A DNA stretch of 27,966 bases from a virus. The stretch is taken from positions 1 through 27,966 of IMG/VR virus record IMGVR_UViG_3300017971_000311; one strand, 5' to 3'. The position numbers and the translations under genes were made by a program. This document shows, piece by piece, positions 7,982-15,464 of the stretch (within the stretch, counting starts at the first letter, position 1; every line of letters begins with the position of its first letter). Below the pieces are notes generated by a model, which was not told the origin of the DNA, did not search any database, and saw nothing but the letters and a program-made list of their open reading frames with translations.

Positions 7982-9292
7982 ATGCCTGAGAAGCCGGCTG
8001 CATACCACGTGACGCTCACTGCGGTGCGTCACTATAAGCCTGGATCCGGGCCGCCAGAGAAGCCAGACATTTGGAACTTCTCTCAGATGGTTTGGTCGAC
8101 CAAAGGCTACTCTGGTGCCCTCGTGGAAATGCTCAACAAGTTCTTCGAGTGGTACCCGGATAATGGTGTTATCTTGCCCAACGGCAAGCGTGATAACGTC
8201 GTGCTCACTCCCGAAAACCGCGGACGTGCTTCTGGCTACTTAAAAGGTAAGCCGCAGCACGAGAGCGGAAACTACCGGCTGGAAAATGATGATGCGATCC
8301 TGCATGTCAACAAAATGCGTGCATTGTCAGGAGAAACTCCGCAACGGTTGACTCCAAAGAGCGATAAGGAGTACTCCGACGCTCTGCAGAAAAACATCCA
8401 GTCCATAGATCCCTACTACGAATCGGTGGTGCAGATGCCTTCTCCAATACGCGGAAGCAGCGAAGTCCCCAAATACATCAAGTTGAACGGGTGTCTTTAC
8501 CGGCAGGCAGCCGAGCTTTTCGAGGATGCAACTCTCGAAGACAGCATTGGGGTATTCAATGAGCAAATGGAGGAGGTGACCAAGGAATTGGTCCAAATCT
8601 CCGAGATGCTTATGGATGCTGGTGAGAAGCTGCGTGAGGGCGATACAACATTTCCAGAGGTGATCCAAGAGGCAGCTGTCCGCGTGTACAAGATTCTCAT
8701 GGAAGAGGTGCTTGTTGCACGAGATATGGCTCGCTCTATTAGAGCCAAAATGCCGAAGAAGCAAATGGTGGCCAAGACACTTCAGTACAAGGGCGCCACC
8801 TATGAGCTCGTTGCTCAACCTCACAAAGGAAAGCCTGATGTGAGAGAGGAGCAACAAGAAGAGTTGAGCACAGGTGAGCAGGTAGCCGATTCCCACCTTC
8901 GTGCGGTTATCTCAGATGCGCGTGCAGTGCAAAAAAGAGCACATGAGCTTATGCACTCACTGCACAACATGGGGAAGCAGGCGCGGATTTGTATGGAGCG
9001 TGATGGGGAAATTTCCCCTGAGCATGTTGACGTCATGCAGTCCGACAAGCGGATCGAAGAGCTGTACGCTCCGATGCGTTCCATGGAGAAATCCAACCGG
9101 CAGCTCAATTACACCGTAGACGCCGCGATCTCTTCTATGAAGGGCGTTGTTCACCAGCTGGACGCCATGGTAGATGAGTGGCATGCTGCGCGTGATACCA
9201 TGAATGCTCCAAACACTTCCCGAGAGCTCACGGAGCCGATGCTCCTTTCCGACAACCCGTCCGCGGTGTTTGATGAGCTTGGTGGTCTGTAG
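7982..9292 (+). CDS. Shared-peptide protein, two copies, 436 aa
   Basis: ATG 3 nt after the previous stop, so probably translationally coupled. Residues 1-150 form an unrecognised domain (HVTLTAVRHYKPGSG, then WNFSQMVWSTKGYSGALVEM). The cluster peptide follows at 163-174 (PKYIKLNGCLYR), then a helical segment, then a second copy at 264-275 (AKTLQYKGATYE), then a long helical C-terminus. The alternation of peptide and helical segment matches the architecture of its neighbours. Function unknown; virion-packaged or assembly protein is one possibility from the clustering. Confidence 0.8.
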   Translation: MPEKPAAYHVTLTAVRHYKPGSGPPEKPDIWNFSQMVWSTKGYSGALVEMLNKFFEWYPDNGVILPNGKRDNVVLTPENRGRASGYLKGKPQHESGNYRLENDDAILHVNKMRALSGETPQRLTPKSDKEYSDALQKNIQSIDPYYESVVQMPSPIRGSSEVPKYIKLNGCLYRQAAELFEDATLEDSIGVFNEQMEEVTKELVQISEMLMDAGEKLREGDTTFPEVIQEAAVRVYKILMEEVLVARDMARSIRAKMPKKQMVAKTLQYKGATYELVAQPHKGKPDVREEQQEELSTGEQVADSHLRAVISDARAVQKRAHELMHSLHNMGKQARICMERDGEISPEHVDVMQSDKRIEELYAPMRSMEKSNRQLNYTVDAAISSMKGVVHQLDAMVDEWHAARDTMNAPNTSRELTEPMLLSDNPSAVFDELGGL

Positions 9293-9302
9293 GGTTACTG
9301 TG

Positions 9303-9485
9303 ATGCACAAACAATTCACCAATCCATTTAATAGGCGTATCGAGGGTGCGATGCGTCGACGCATGGCGAAGGGTACTGAGCGGACCACCAAAGAAGATGC
9401 CATCGCAAAGCGCATCCTTGGGGACGAAATCCGCCGAAGGATTGCTGAGTATAAGGAACGGTTTGGCGAGGACCCGGATCTATAG
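9303..9485 (+). CDS. Small basic helical protein, 60 aa
   Basis: ATG 10 nt after the preceding stop; an in-frame upstream extension would overlap the previous gene and is not needed. The protein is highly charged (MRRRMAKGTERTTKEDAIAK, then a second amphipathic helix ending FGEDPDL). It is followed at once by a strong Shine-Dalgarno for the next small gene, consistent with an operon. No family recognised. Confidence 0.6.
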   Translation: MHKQFTNPFNRRIEGAMRRRMAKGTERTTKEDAIAKRILGDEIRRRIAEYKERFGEDPDL

Positions 9486-9493
9486 GAGGTTCC

Positions 9494-9706
9494 ATGCGCC
9501 GTGTCAGACTGAGTAGTCGTGGGGCAATACGTCACGTGAACTATGGTCCAGGGACCGCGGGTACCGGACTAGCCCCTTCTCCGGGTCGCGTAGTGCGCAT
9601 CATTCCTGGTATTCCAGCAAACAATCGAGGCGTACGGCGCCCTTCGCATCCGGTTAACTATTTACCCTTCCATCCTTTCCGTACACATACCCCGGGCTAT
9701 TACTAG
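9494..9706 (+). CDS. Small basic, Pro/Gly/Arg-rich protein, 70 aa
   Basis: A near-perfect Shine-Dalgarno (AGGAGGT, 9484-9490) sits 3 nt before the ATG, which is closer than usual but in a clean operon position. The product is rich in Arg, Pro, Gly and His with no obvious secondary structure (GPGTAGTGLAPSPGRVVRI, ending THTPGYY). It could be a disordered nucleic-acid-binding or virion protein. The next gene starts 3 nt after the stop. Confidence 0.55.
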   Translation: MRRVRLSSRGAIRHVNYGPGTAGTGLAPSPGRVVRIIPGIPANNRGVRRPSHPVNYLPFHPFRTHTPGYY

Positions 9707-9708
9707 TC

Positions 9709-11931
9709 ATGCCCAAATATCTGTTCCATACGACCTCATTACCAGGGTTGCTCTCTATTATGGGCAGCCACTCTGTGCAATCAGAGGCGCCATTTGTATC
9801 TTTTTCTGAGATACCTCATGTGGGCGACATCAGCCACAATGATGTCGTCATTGTCTTCAAGCACTCCAAACTAGCTCCGCAGCTCCTGCAGGTGGACTAC
9901 ACAGAAGACTGGTACAACAAGCATCCCGAACAGGCAGCCTACGTTGCTGGTGAGGGGTGGTTGGAGCAGTTCATCTATCCAGAAGAGTGCATCGACAAAG
10001 ATGGGTTTGAGGACGAAGAGTGCATGGAGGAGGCGTACAAGGAGGGGGAGATTTCTTCCTTCCTATTTAAAAGCGATGAGCGTGAGTGGGTGTCTAAGGA
10101 AGAAGACCATCCAGTAACCTTCGACCCAGAGGCGGTGGACCGGATCTTGGTGGTGGATGAACGTCAGGTGGACGCGGTGAAGGGCGCTCTGGAGGATGCC
10201 AACTTTGATCTTCCTGTGGATGTTCGGCAGGCGGGGGTACGCGTAGCATCGCCATCCCTTCCTTCTGGGGCAGGATTCCTCTTCACCGATGGTATTCGGA
10301 TCCTACTCCTCAAACGCAGCATCGACAACGATGAAGCAGGCACGTGGGGTATTCCTGGCGGTGGTGTTTATAATGGCGAAACCCCACAGGATGGGGCCCT
10401 GCGTGAATGCATGGAGGAGATTGGTTCCGTACCACCGCACAGGATTCTGGATTGGTTTGTCTTCCAGTGCGATGATCCGCACTTCGGTACCTTCGAGTAC
10501 ACCACTTTTCTTGCGCAGGTAGAGCCAGCTTTTGTGGAGGGGTTCCTACCTGTGCTGGATCATGAGAGCACAGGGTGGGGTTGGTACGATGAAGAGGGGG
10601 TCAAAGCGCTCACTCTGCACCCCGGCCTTGACACGTTATTTGAGCACACCACCCCATTTTTCCAGCATATTGACAACCGCACCGCGCAGACAGAAGAAGA
10701 GCTGCAGAAGCTGCCCATCGACGTGCTGGACCGCATGGCTTTTGGGGTAGTGGAGGGCGTCCAAGAACTTCCTGTAGGCGATATCAAGATCAAGTACGCT
10801 GACGACTACAACAACGCTGTGGCAGAGATTGAAGAGGGCTTGTGGGAAGGGAACGAGTCAGCGCTGGAGGAGCCGGTAGAGGTTTCTTTGGAGCGGGGCA
10901 TCTATTGGCTGGAAGACGGTCACCATCGCTATGTAATGGCTAGAGGGTTGGGACGCGATACCATTTTGGCTGATCTGTCCATCAAGGACAATCCCGTGAG
11001 AGCGCTCATGCGACGGAATGCTATCGAGGAATCTGTGCAGTTACCACGTACCATTCGTTACCAGGGAGCAACGTATCAGGCTGTCACCGCAGGCCTTAGC
11101 ACCGTATTATTGAACAGGGCTGTATCGGATGCTCAGAAGAAGCAGGAGCTGCGTCCGTACGTCGACCTGTTCATGAAGCAGTTAGGCCGAAAGGAATCCT
11201 ACAAAAAGAATGCGGATAAAATCCTGTCTGCAGTAGAGGCCCTTTTAATGGCACCCTTCGCTCCGGCTGCAGAGTCTTCGGTGCATAGCGTGAAGGAATC
11301 AGTCAAGGCTTATGATCATCTGCAAAACCAAGTGAATGCCCTAGAGGCGTCCATGGGGGACGATCCCCAAGAGGCGATCAGTAAGATACAGAAGCTATTC
11401 GACGACTTCTACGCTGAGACGCTCCCCAAAGTCCCAGCTTGGCATAAGGCATTTGGCGAGACCGCCAAGGATTTACTTATCGAACCAGGACTGCTCCCAG
11501 CCTCCGCTCGGATGTTGTACTACCTGAAAAAGGCTTTAAAGGAAGCAGAGCGGCTCAAGCTCCTGAGTGATGAGGGAGAAGAGGTCGACAAAGATGAAGT
11601 CCGCGAAGCCTTGGATGAGATTCTGCGTGAGCCTGTTTGGGTGAAGGAAAAGCAGAAAGAAGAAGCTCGGCGTAAAAAAGAGCAAGCTCCAGCGAAAGTG
11701 CAGCAGGAGCTGGAGGGGTTGTTCCCAACAAAGGAGAAGGGAAAAGAGGCCCCGGTACCGCTAACGAAGCGGAAAGAGGAAGCACCCGTCCCGCTTGTTC
11801 GCCGTAAGAAAACTCCTCCTGAGCCAGTTCCTGCTAAACAGGAGCGCGTGCCCGAACCACAACCGGTAGCAGAGGGTGGTGGTTTCCTTAAGCTCGACCC
11901 AGCAATTGTTAGGAGGCTGGTTAATGTCTAG
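9709..11931 (+). CDS. ADP-ribosyltransferase-like / Nudix / ParB-like fusion with shared peptide, 740 aa
   Basis: Residues ~1-155 open with KYLFHTTSLPGLLSIMGS and VSFSEIP and end with EREW...VDRILVVD, the order of His, Ser and Glu landmarks seen in ADP-ribosyltransferase-like domains (moderate confidence). Residues ~185-300 are a Nudix hydrolase with a complete box: G218-x5-E224-x7-R232-E233-x2-E236-E237-x-G239; Nudix enzymes cleave nucleoside diphosphate-X compounds such as ADP-ribose or NAD. Residues ~395-432 (YWLEDGHHRYVMARGLG) match the D-G-x-H-R core of ParB/sulfiredoxin-like domains. The cluster peptide follows at 446-457 (PRTIRYQGATYQ). The rest is helical, then a Lys/Pro tail with two APVPL(T/V)(K/R)RK repeats. 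The start is the ATG 3 nt after the previous gene, with a weak ribosome site. Confidence 0.8.
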   Translation: MPKYLFHTTSLPGLLSIMGSHSVQSEAPFVSFSEIPHVGDISHNDVVIVFKHSKLAPQLLQVDYTEDWYNKHPEQAAYVAGEGWLEQFIYPEECIDKDGFEDEECMEEAYKEGEISSFLFKSDEREWVSKEEDHPVTFDPEAVDRILVVDERQVDAVKGALEDANFDLPVDVRQAGVRVASPSLPSGAGFLFTDGIRILLLKRSIDNDEAGTWGIPGGGVYNGETPQDGALRECMEEIGSVPPHRILDWFVFQCDDPHFGTFEYTTFLAQVEPAFVEGFLPVLDHESTGWGWYDEEGVKALTLHPGLDTLFEHTTPFFQHIDNRTAQTEEELQKLPIDVLDRMAFGVVEGVQELPVGDIKIKYADDYNNAVAEIEEGLWEGNESALEEPVEVSLERGIYWLEDGHHRYVMARGLGRDTILADLSIKDNPVRALMRRNAIEESVQLPRTIRYQGATYQAVTAGLSTVLLNRAVSDAQKKQELRPYVDLFMKQLGRKESYKKNADKILSAVEALLMAPFAPAAESSVHSVKESVKAYDHLQNQVNALEASMGDDPQEAISKIQKLFDDFYAETLPKVPAWHKAFGETAKDLLIEPGLLPASARMLYYLKKALKEAERLKLLSDEGEEVDKDEVREALDEILREPVWVKEKQKEEARRKKEQAPAKVQQELEGLFPTKEKGKEAPVPLTKRKEEAPVPLVRRKKTPPEPVPAKQERVPEPQPVAEGGGFLKLDPAIVRRLVNV

Positions 11932-12382
11932 CCCCAAGAAAATACGATTCCGCGGCGCCATTTATGAGGCAGTTGAACTTCCCCTCGATCTCCTTCATGC
12001 TGAACTTGTTGAGGCAGCTGGTGCCGCTCCGAGAAGCAAAGAGGAATGGCAGGAATTTGCCAGCGACGTCTTCGATTTCTACAAGAATCAGCTAAGCGAA
12101 ATGGGCGCCCTACGCGAGCTGGAAGATGGTATGGGTTCCTTGCGCGAGCTTCTTGCTTCTGCAAAGAAAGATTTCCGAAAAGCAAAGCACAGCAAGAACG
12201 TTCTGGACATCTTGCAGGCGCTTGTATCCGCGCGCTACCTAGCTGGAACAACTTCACAGTCATCGAGTTTGGTTAAAGGACTAAAGTCCATAAAGAAATG
12301 GGCCAAGCAGCACGAGAAGCTCAAGAAGAAGATGGAGAAGATGCGTCAGCCCAAGCAGAAAATCAAGAAGTGGTTCAAGTAG
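11924..12382 (+). CDS. Shared-peptide protein, 152 aa
   Basis: ATG at 11924 overlaps the end of the fusion gene and has AGGAGG (11911-11916) 7 nt upstream; the longer in-frame reading has no such site. The peptide is at residues 4-15 (PKKIRFRGAIYE). The remainder is helical, with a very basic C-terminal coiled segment (KKMEKMRQPKQKIKKWFK). Function unknown. It is one of the simplest members of the set: N-terminal peptide plus a helical body. Confidence 0.75.
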   Translation: MSSPKKIRFRGAIYEAVELPLDLLHAELVEAAGAAPRSKEEWQEFASDVFDFYKNQLSEMGALRELEDGMGSLRELLASAKKDFRKAKHSKNVLDILQALVSARYLAGTTSQSSSLVKGLKSIKKWAKQHEKLKKKMEKMRQPKQKIKKWFK

Positions 12383-12390
12383 GTGCCGCG

Positions 12391-13020
12391 ATGTCGATGA
12401 AGAACCCCACGAAACTGCGCTATATGGGTGCTACCTACGTGCGAGCGGATGCTTTGGACGTAGGGGAGCTGAGCTCGAAAATAGAAGAGACCAAGGATTA
12501 TGGTGTGGGGGAGTCAACAATTTATCCTCCACCCGCTGCAGGTAAGAAAGAGCAGGACCGCATAGCAGCCGCGCTGGATAAGTACCCAGACATCACCAAG
12601 ATGACAAACCCGGTGGTGCAGCGTATGCGCCAAGAGCTCTCGGACATGCAGCGCCTGGCTGCTGAGTCCGCGTCAATTTTGACGAAGCTGTCACGGTTTA
12701 TAGCTACAGCAGAGGCCGAAGATGTGGACATGCCAAAGAATCCAGAGGAGTCCCCTTTTCGGACATTTGCTGCCTTCCCAGGGGTCATCGATGCTGTCAC
12801 CTTGGGTGGGGAGCTCCCCGAATACCTGAGCGAGCTTGGGTTTGACATCAACACCCTAGCGTCCAAATCCAAGGCGCTACGTGAGCTCGGGCAGAAGGTG
12901 GCCGTAGACGCCCAGAACGCGATCACCGGCGCACTGAAGGAAACAAAGGAACCCAAAGACAAAGAGGAGACGGGTGGCCCAGAGCGCACACTTGAGATGC
13001 CGGAACCAGCAGCTGCTTGA
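12391..13020 (+). CDS. Shared-peptide protein, 209 aa
   Basis: ATG at 12391, 8 nt after the preceding stop, with AGGTG 6 nt upstream. The peptide is at residues 6-17 (PTKLRYMGATYV), again at the N-terminus. The body is mostly helical with a Pro/Gly-containing centre, and the tail (KETKEPKDKEETGG) is acidic and disordered. It is the last clear gene of the + strand cluster before the convergent region. Function unknown. Confidence 0.75.
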   Translation: MSMKNPTKLRYMGATYVRADALDVGELSSKIEETKDYGVGESTIYPPPAAGKKEQDRIAAALDKYPDITKMTNPVVQRMRQELSDMQRLAAESASILTKLSRFIATAEAEDVDMPKNPEESPFRTFAAFPGVIDAVTLGGELPEYLSELGFDINTLASKSKALRELGQKVAVDAQNAITGALKETKEPKDKEETGGPERTLEMPEPAAA

Positions 13021-13065
13021 CATTTGGCTGCTGTGATGTACAAATACTCCCCGAGGTTAGAAACC

Positions 13066-13209
13066 ATGCACGAGACACGCGAACATAAGTGGATGCCGTT
13101 GGAGGCCCAAGGAGCCTCAACGCCCTCGTGTCTCCCAGGGATTGAGGTCTCCATGACCGCGAATCTGTTCAGTGGTTATGCACTCGATCCCAAAGAGCCT
13201 GGCGGCTAA
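13066..13209 (+). CDS. Possible small protein, 47 aa
   Basis: Starts at an ATG with GAGG about 9 nt upstream (an ATG at 13036 is in frame but lacks a ribosome site) and stops just before the intrinsic terminator at 13237. The peptide is neutral, with one Cys and no recognised motif. The position between gene and terminator fits a real last gene of the operon, but the evidence is thin and it may be non-coding 3' sequence. Confidence 0.3.
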   Translation: MHETREHKWMPLEAQGASTPSCLPGIEVSMTANLFSGYALDPKEPGG

Positions 13210-13236
13210 CCTTGTAACCCGAGAGGATCACACGAG

Positions 13237-13273
13237 AAAGGCCGCCCGGCAACGAAGCTAGGCGGCCTTTTTT
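13237..13273 (+). terminator. Rho-independent terminator of the + strand cluster
   Basis: A 10-bp stem, AAAGGCCGCC (13237-13246) with GGCGGCCTTT (13261-13270), 14-nt loop, followed by a T run to 13273. It is a strong intrinsic terminator ending the + strand transcripts before the convergent minus-strand operon. In the opposite direction the stem is followed by only three T, so it should mainly work rightward. Confidence 0.85.
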
Positions 13274-13469
13274 ATTGCGCGAGCTCCCATAGACCGTAGG
13301 GACACAGGTTGGAGTTGGAGTAGCAGGTCCTACGGTTTGGGGTGAGACTAGACCCAGTTTCGGATCTCATCTGATTCTGCGGCTTTTCAATAGCAAGCTC
13401 CCGCATGCCATCGTGGGGCCGCTCCTTTCAGTCTTTGACAACTGAATAGCAAACGATGAAAACGCCTCC
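13274..13469. other. Non-coding convergent region with inverted repeats
   Basis: No convincing gene. It contains ACCGTAGG-G-AC and GTCCTACGGT (about 13292-13338), a 10-bp stem with one bulged G, and TTCAGT/ACTGAA around 13428-13446. A TTGACA at 13435 has no matching -10 at 16-18 bp. The stems could belong to a small RNA or be protein-binding sites. Confidence 0.4.
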
Positions 13470-13526
13470 CAGGTGGGGGAGGGCAGACGTAGTCCGCGTC
13501 AATTATTACACGTCCTCCCCCACCTG
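13470..13526 (-). terminator. 13-bp perfect inverted repeat at operon convergence
   Basis: CAGGTGGGGGAGG (13470-13482) and CCTCCCCCACCTG (13514-13526) are perfect complements with a 31-nt loop. The right arm begins 7 bp beyond the stop of the minus-strand gene at 13533. On the + strand the stem is followed by ATATTTTTA; on the minus strand a T4 run appears about 8 nt later. It probably acts as a bidirectional terminator, though the long loop is unusual and leaves a protein site possible. Confidence 0.55.
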
Positions 13527-13532
13527 ATATTT

Positions 13533-13853
13533 TTACTTGTAGAGTCCTTGCCTGCGGAGATCGTTGGCGAAGTAAGTGACAAGAGTTTGGAAGTGTCTGT
13601 AGTTGGCTTCAAGCTCGGAATTGTTTTCTTTTGAGCTCAAAGCTTCGCGGGCCACATCCGCCGCGATCTGAAAGAGATCGAAGAGCCTGATAAGCGGGGA
13701 CTGGTCTATTTCTTCCTGCGGCACGTACTCAAGCAGGTCTTCTACTGCATCCTGCATGCGTTCCACACCAGCGGCCATCTGGTCTCTATCAGACGCACAC
13801 CTGTACAGGTGGCCTTGCACCCTGATGAACTTAGGTGGTTGTTTCTTCTTCAT
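13533..13853 (-). CDS. Shared-peptide protein, 106 aa (minus strand)
   Basis: Start at the ATG at 13853 because AAGG lies 8 nt upstream of it; a GTG at 13862 would sit directly on that site. The peptide is at residues 7-18 (PKFIRVQGHLYR) after a Lys-rich start (MKKKQP). The rest is a helical bundle-like body (AAGVERMQDAVEDLLEYV). Last gene of a four-gene minus-strand operon, followed by the inverted repeat at 13470-13526. The helical body is similar in character to the 193-aa protein at 7397, with which it also shares the closest version of the peptide. Confidence 0.75.
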   Translation of the reverse strand: MKKKQPPKFIRVQGHLYRCASDRDQMAAGVERMQDAVEDLLEYVPQEEIDQSPLIRLFDLFQIAADVAREALSSKENNSELEANYRHFQTLVTYFANDLRRQGLYK

Positions 13854-13867
13854 CACGCGCACCTTTT

Positions 13868-14209
13868 CTATTCTGGGCCGCCGGGCTGCGGAATGTATTC
13901 ATGGAGAGGGTATAGACGGTCGAGGAGAGCTATCCAGCCAGTACGCTCGGTACCATATTGGACGCCATAGTAAATCTTGTCGAGCATCTCTACAAAATCC
14001 CTGAAGCGCTTTTTGTCTTCAGGTTTCTCGTAACCATACTCTTCGAGCAGCTTCACTATTTCCTGTAGAGCAGTGTGGGCTTCTGTGAGATGCTTCTCGA
14101 AGCGCTCGCGCGGCTCATAAACCGCTTTTTGGAACGCTTTTGTTTTCTCATCGTACTGAGCTTGTACGTATATGCGACCGCTGAAGCGGATCTTTTTTGG
14201 TGCGCCCAT
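13868..14209 (-). CDS. Shared-peptide protein, 113 aa (minus strand)
   Basis: ATG with CGGAG 8 nt upstream. The peptide is at residues 4-15 (PKKIRFSGRIYV), almost identical in its first half to the + strand protein at 11924 (PKKIRF). The body is charged and helical (ERFEKHLTEAHTALQEIVKLL), ending in a Pro/Gly tail. It is separated from the following gene by only 14 nt. Function unknown. Confidence 0.75.
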   Translation of the reverse strand: MGAPKKIRFSGRIYVQAQYDEKTKAFQKAVYEPRERFEKHLTEAHTALQEIVKLLEEYGYEKPEDKKRFRDFVEMLDKIYYGVQYGTERTGWIALLDRLYPLHEYIPQPGGPE

Positions 14210-14230
14210 GTTATATACTCCGGTTTCTTA

Positions 14231-14315
14231 GGTAGCGTACCCAAGCGGCTTACGGGGCCCGCCTGCTAAGCGGGTGCACGGAAACGTGCCGTGGGTTCGA
14301 ATCCCACCGCTACCT
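14231..14315 (+). tRNA. tRNA-Ser(GCT)
   Basis: Full class II cloverleaf: acceptor GGTAGCG/CGCTACC, anticodon stem CCCGC/GCGGG around loop CTGCTAA, long variable arm with a GAAA loop, T-arm GTGGG-TTCGAAT-CCCAC. No CCA is encoded. It lies on the + strand between two minus-strand genes, abutting the stop of one. Discriminator base is T, whereas bacterial tRNA-Ser normally has G. Confidence 0.93.
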
Positions 14316-14807
14316 CTACTTTGCAGCTTTAAGCATGCGATCTGCCATACCGTCAAAAGCCTTCGCCACACCCATAGCGTTCGCGTAGTCCTTCTCCAAT
14401 CCAAGTCGCTTTAGGAATGGAGCAAGGGCTCTGATGTCCATAGCGATGTCTGCAGCAGCCTGCATCGCCTGCTCAGCATTCATCTGTGCTTTTTTGTACA
14501 CCTTTCCGGCGATACGTACTTCATCAGAATCGTCCAGGCGCTTGTACAGAACGCCTCCCACCTTGATCTGCTTCGGAGGAGCTTCTGGCTGCACGAGCTT
14601 GTACAAGTGACCACCCATCTTGATCTTCTTCGGAGGAGGCGTGGATGCCTTAGTTTCTTTTCCCTTGGTGGATAGAGCATCCATAGTCTTCTCGACGGTG
14701 CCCTCTGGATCTTTGGCGGTTTCAGGATCGTCCTTCTTTTGCTTGGCTTCCCACTCTTTGACTTCTTTGCCCACTTCAGATTTCTTGTTGTCTTTTTCCT
14801 TTGCCAT
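14316..14807 (-). CDS. Shared-peptide protein with three tandem copies, 163 aa (minus strand)
   Basis: GAGG 6 nt before the ATG. Residues 1-55 are Lys/Glu-rich and probably disordered. Three consecutive copies of the cluster peptide follow: 59-70 (PKKIKMGGHLYK), 78-89 (PKQIKVGGVLYK) and 94-105 (SDEVRIAGKVYK), spaced about 16-19 residues apart, then a short helical domain. The tandem arrangement shows that the peptide is a self-contained repeat unit and not part of a larger fold. Its stop codon directly abuts the 3' end of tRNA-Ser(GCT) on the other strand. Function unknown. Confidence 0.8.
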   Translation of the reverse strand: MAKEKDNKKSEVGKEVKEWEAKQKKDDPETAKDPEGTVEKTMDALSTKGKETKASTPPPKKIKMGGHLYKLVQPEAPPKQIKVGGVLYKRLDDSDEVRIAGKVYKKAQMNAEQAMQAAADIAMDIRALAPFLKRLGLEKDYANAMGVAKAFDGMADRMLKAAK

Positions 14808-14839
14808 GAGGTGCCTCGAATATTAGTTGTGGGTGAGAA

Positions 14840-15316
14840 CTACTCACCAGGGGTTTCTTCGGTCTCGCAGAGGGATTTCAAGCTGTCCGCGAGTGTGCAG
14901 ATTTGGTCGACTGTGATTCCAGCGCCGCCCAAAACCATTTTGATTACTTCAGCAGCGTCGGGAGGTATATCGGTGGCAGCGAACTTTTCTTTCCACAGCT
15001 GCGGGTAGTCCACGCCAAACCGTGCGGCAAGCTCCTCCGCTTTTGCCCGCGTGTCTTTTAGAGGATCGCCGATAATCCCAGGCATTGGGGTTGTCTTGCT
15101 AGGCAGCGCGGACTTAGCCCTGTACACCCATTGAAGGTTTGCGTAGTCCTCTTTCTCCAGCTGCCCGTCGTCTCTTTTTCTTTCCATCGCACGGGCCAGG
15201 TTGTGCAATAGGACACCAAGCACACGCTTTTCGAGGTCGAATCTGCTAGGTTCTTGTGGATCCGCCTGTACATACAGCTGGCCTTTGTAGCGAATACGAG
15301 AAGGTGGTTTGGTCAT
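14840..15316 (-). CDS. Shared-peptide protein, 158 aa (minus strand)
   Basis: Start at the ATG at 15316, with GAGGG 6 nt upstream; a longer in-frame reading would run into tRNA-Ser(CGA) sequence. The peptide is at residues 5-16 (PSRIRYKGQLYV). The body is helical with a Pro-rich middle (LPSKTTPMPGIIGDP). It is the first gene of the minus-strand operon; the 62 bp between it and the divergent tRNA at 15379 must hold its promoter, but I cannot identify clear -35/-10 boxes. Confidence 0.75.
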   Translation of the reverse strand: MTKPPSRIRYKGQLYVQADPQEPSRFDLEKRVLGVLLHNLARAMERKRDDGQLEKEDYANLQWVYRAKSALPSKTTPMPGIIGDPLKDTRAKAEELAARFGVDYPQLWKEKFAATDIPPDAAEVIKMVLGGAGITVDQICTLADSLKSLCETEETPGE

Positions 15317-15378
15317 ACTGATCCCTCTTACACAGCTTTTGGGGGTTGCATAGGATTCAGTAATAGATAACTTGTTTC

Positions 15379-15464
15379 GGTGAGTTGGCCGAGATGGTTT
15401 AAGGCGGTGCACTCGAACTGCACTGTACCGAAAGGTACCAAGGGTTCGAATCCCTTACTCACCT
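15379..15464 (+). tRNA. tRNA-Ser(CGA)
   Basis: Acceptor GGTGAGT/ACTCACC, anticodon stem GTGCA/TGCAC with loop CTCGAAC, long variable arm (GTACC-GAAA-GGTAC), T-arm AAGGG-TTCGAAT-CCCTT. No encoded CCA. Discriminator T, unusual for Ser. First tRNA of the main + strand array. Confidence 0.93.

Noticed and set aside
9204-9302. Longer N-terminus for the 60-aa protein
   Set aside because: The extension lies within the coding sequence of the preceding protein in another frame and has no ribosome site; the ATG at 9303 is adequate.
13435-13463. Sigma-70 promoter with TTGACA
   Set aside because: A perfect -35 is present but the sequence 16-18 bp downstream has no -10-like hexamer, and no + strand gene follows; it would transcribe into the convergent operon.
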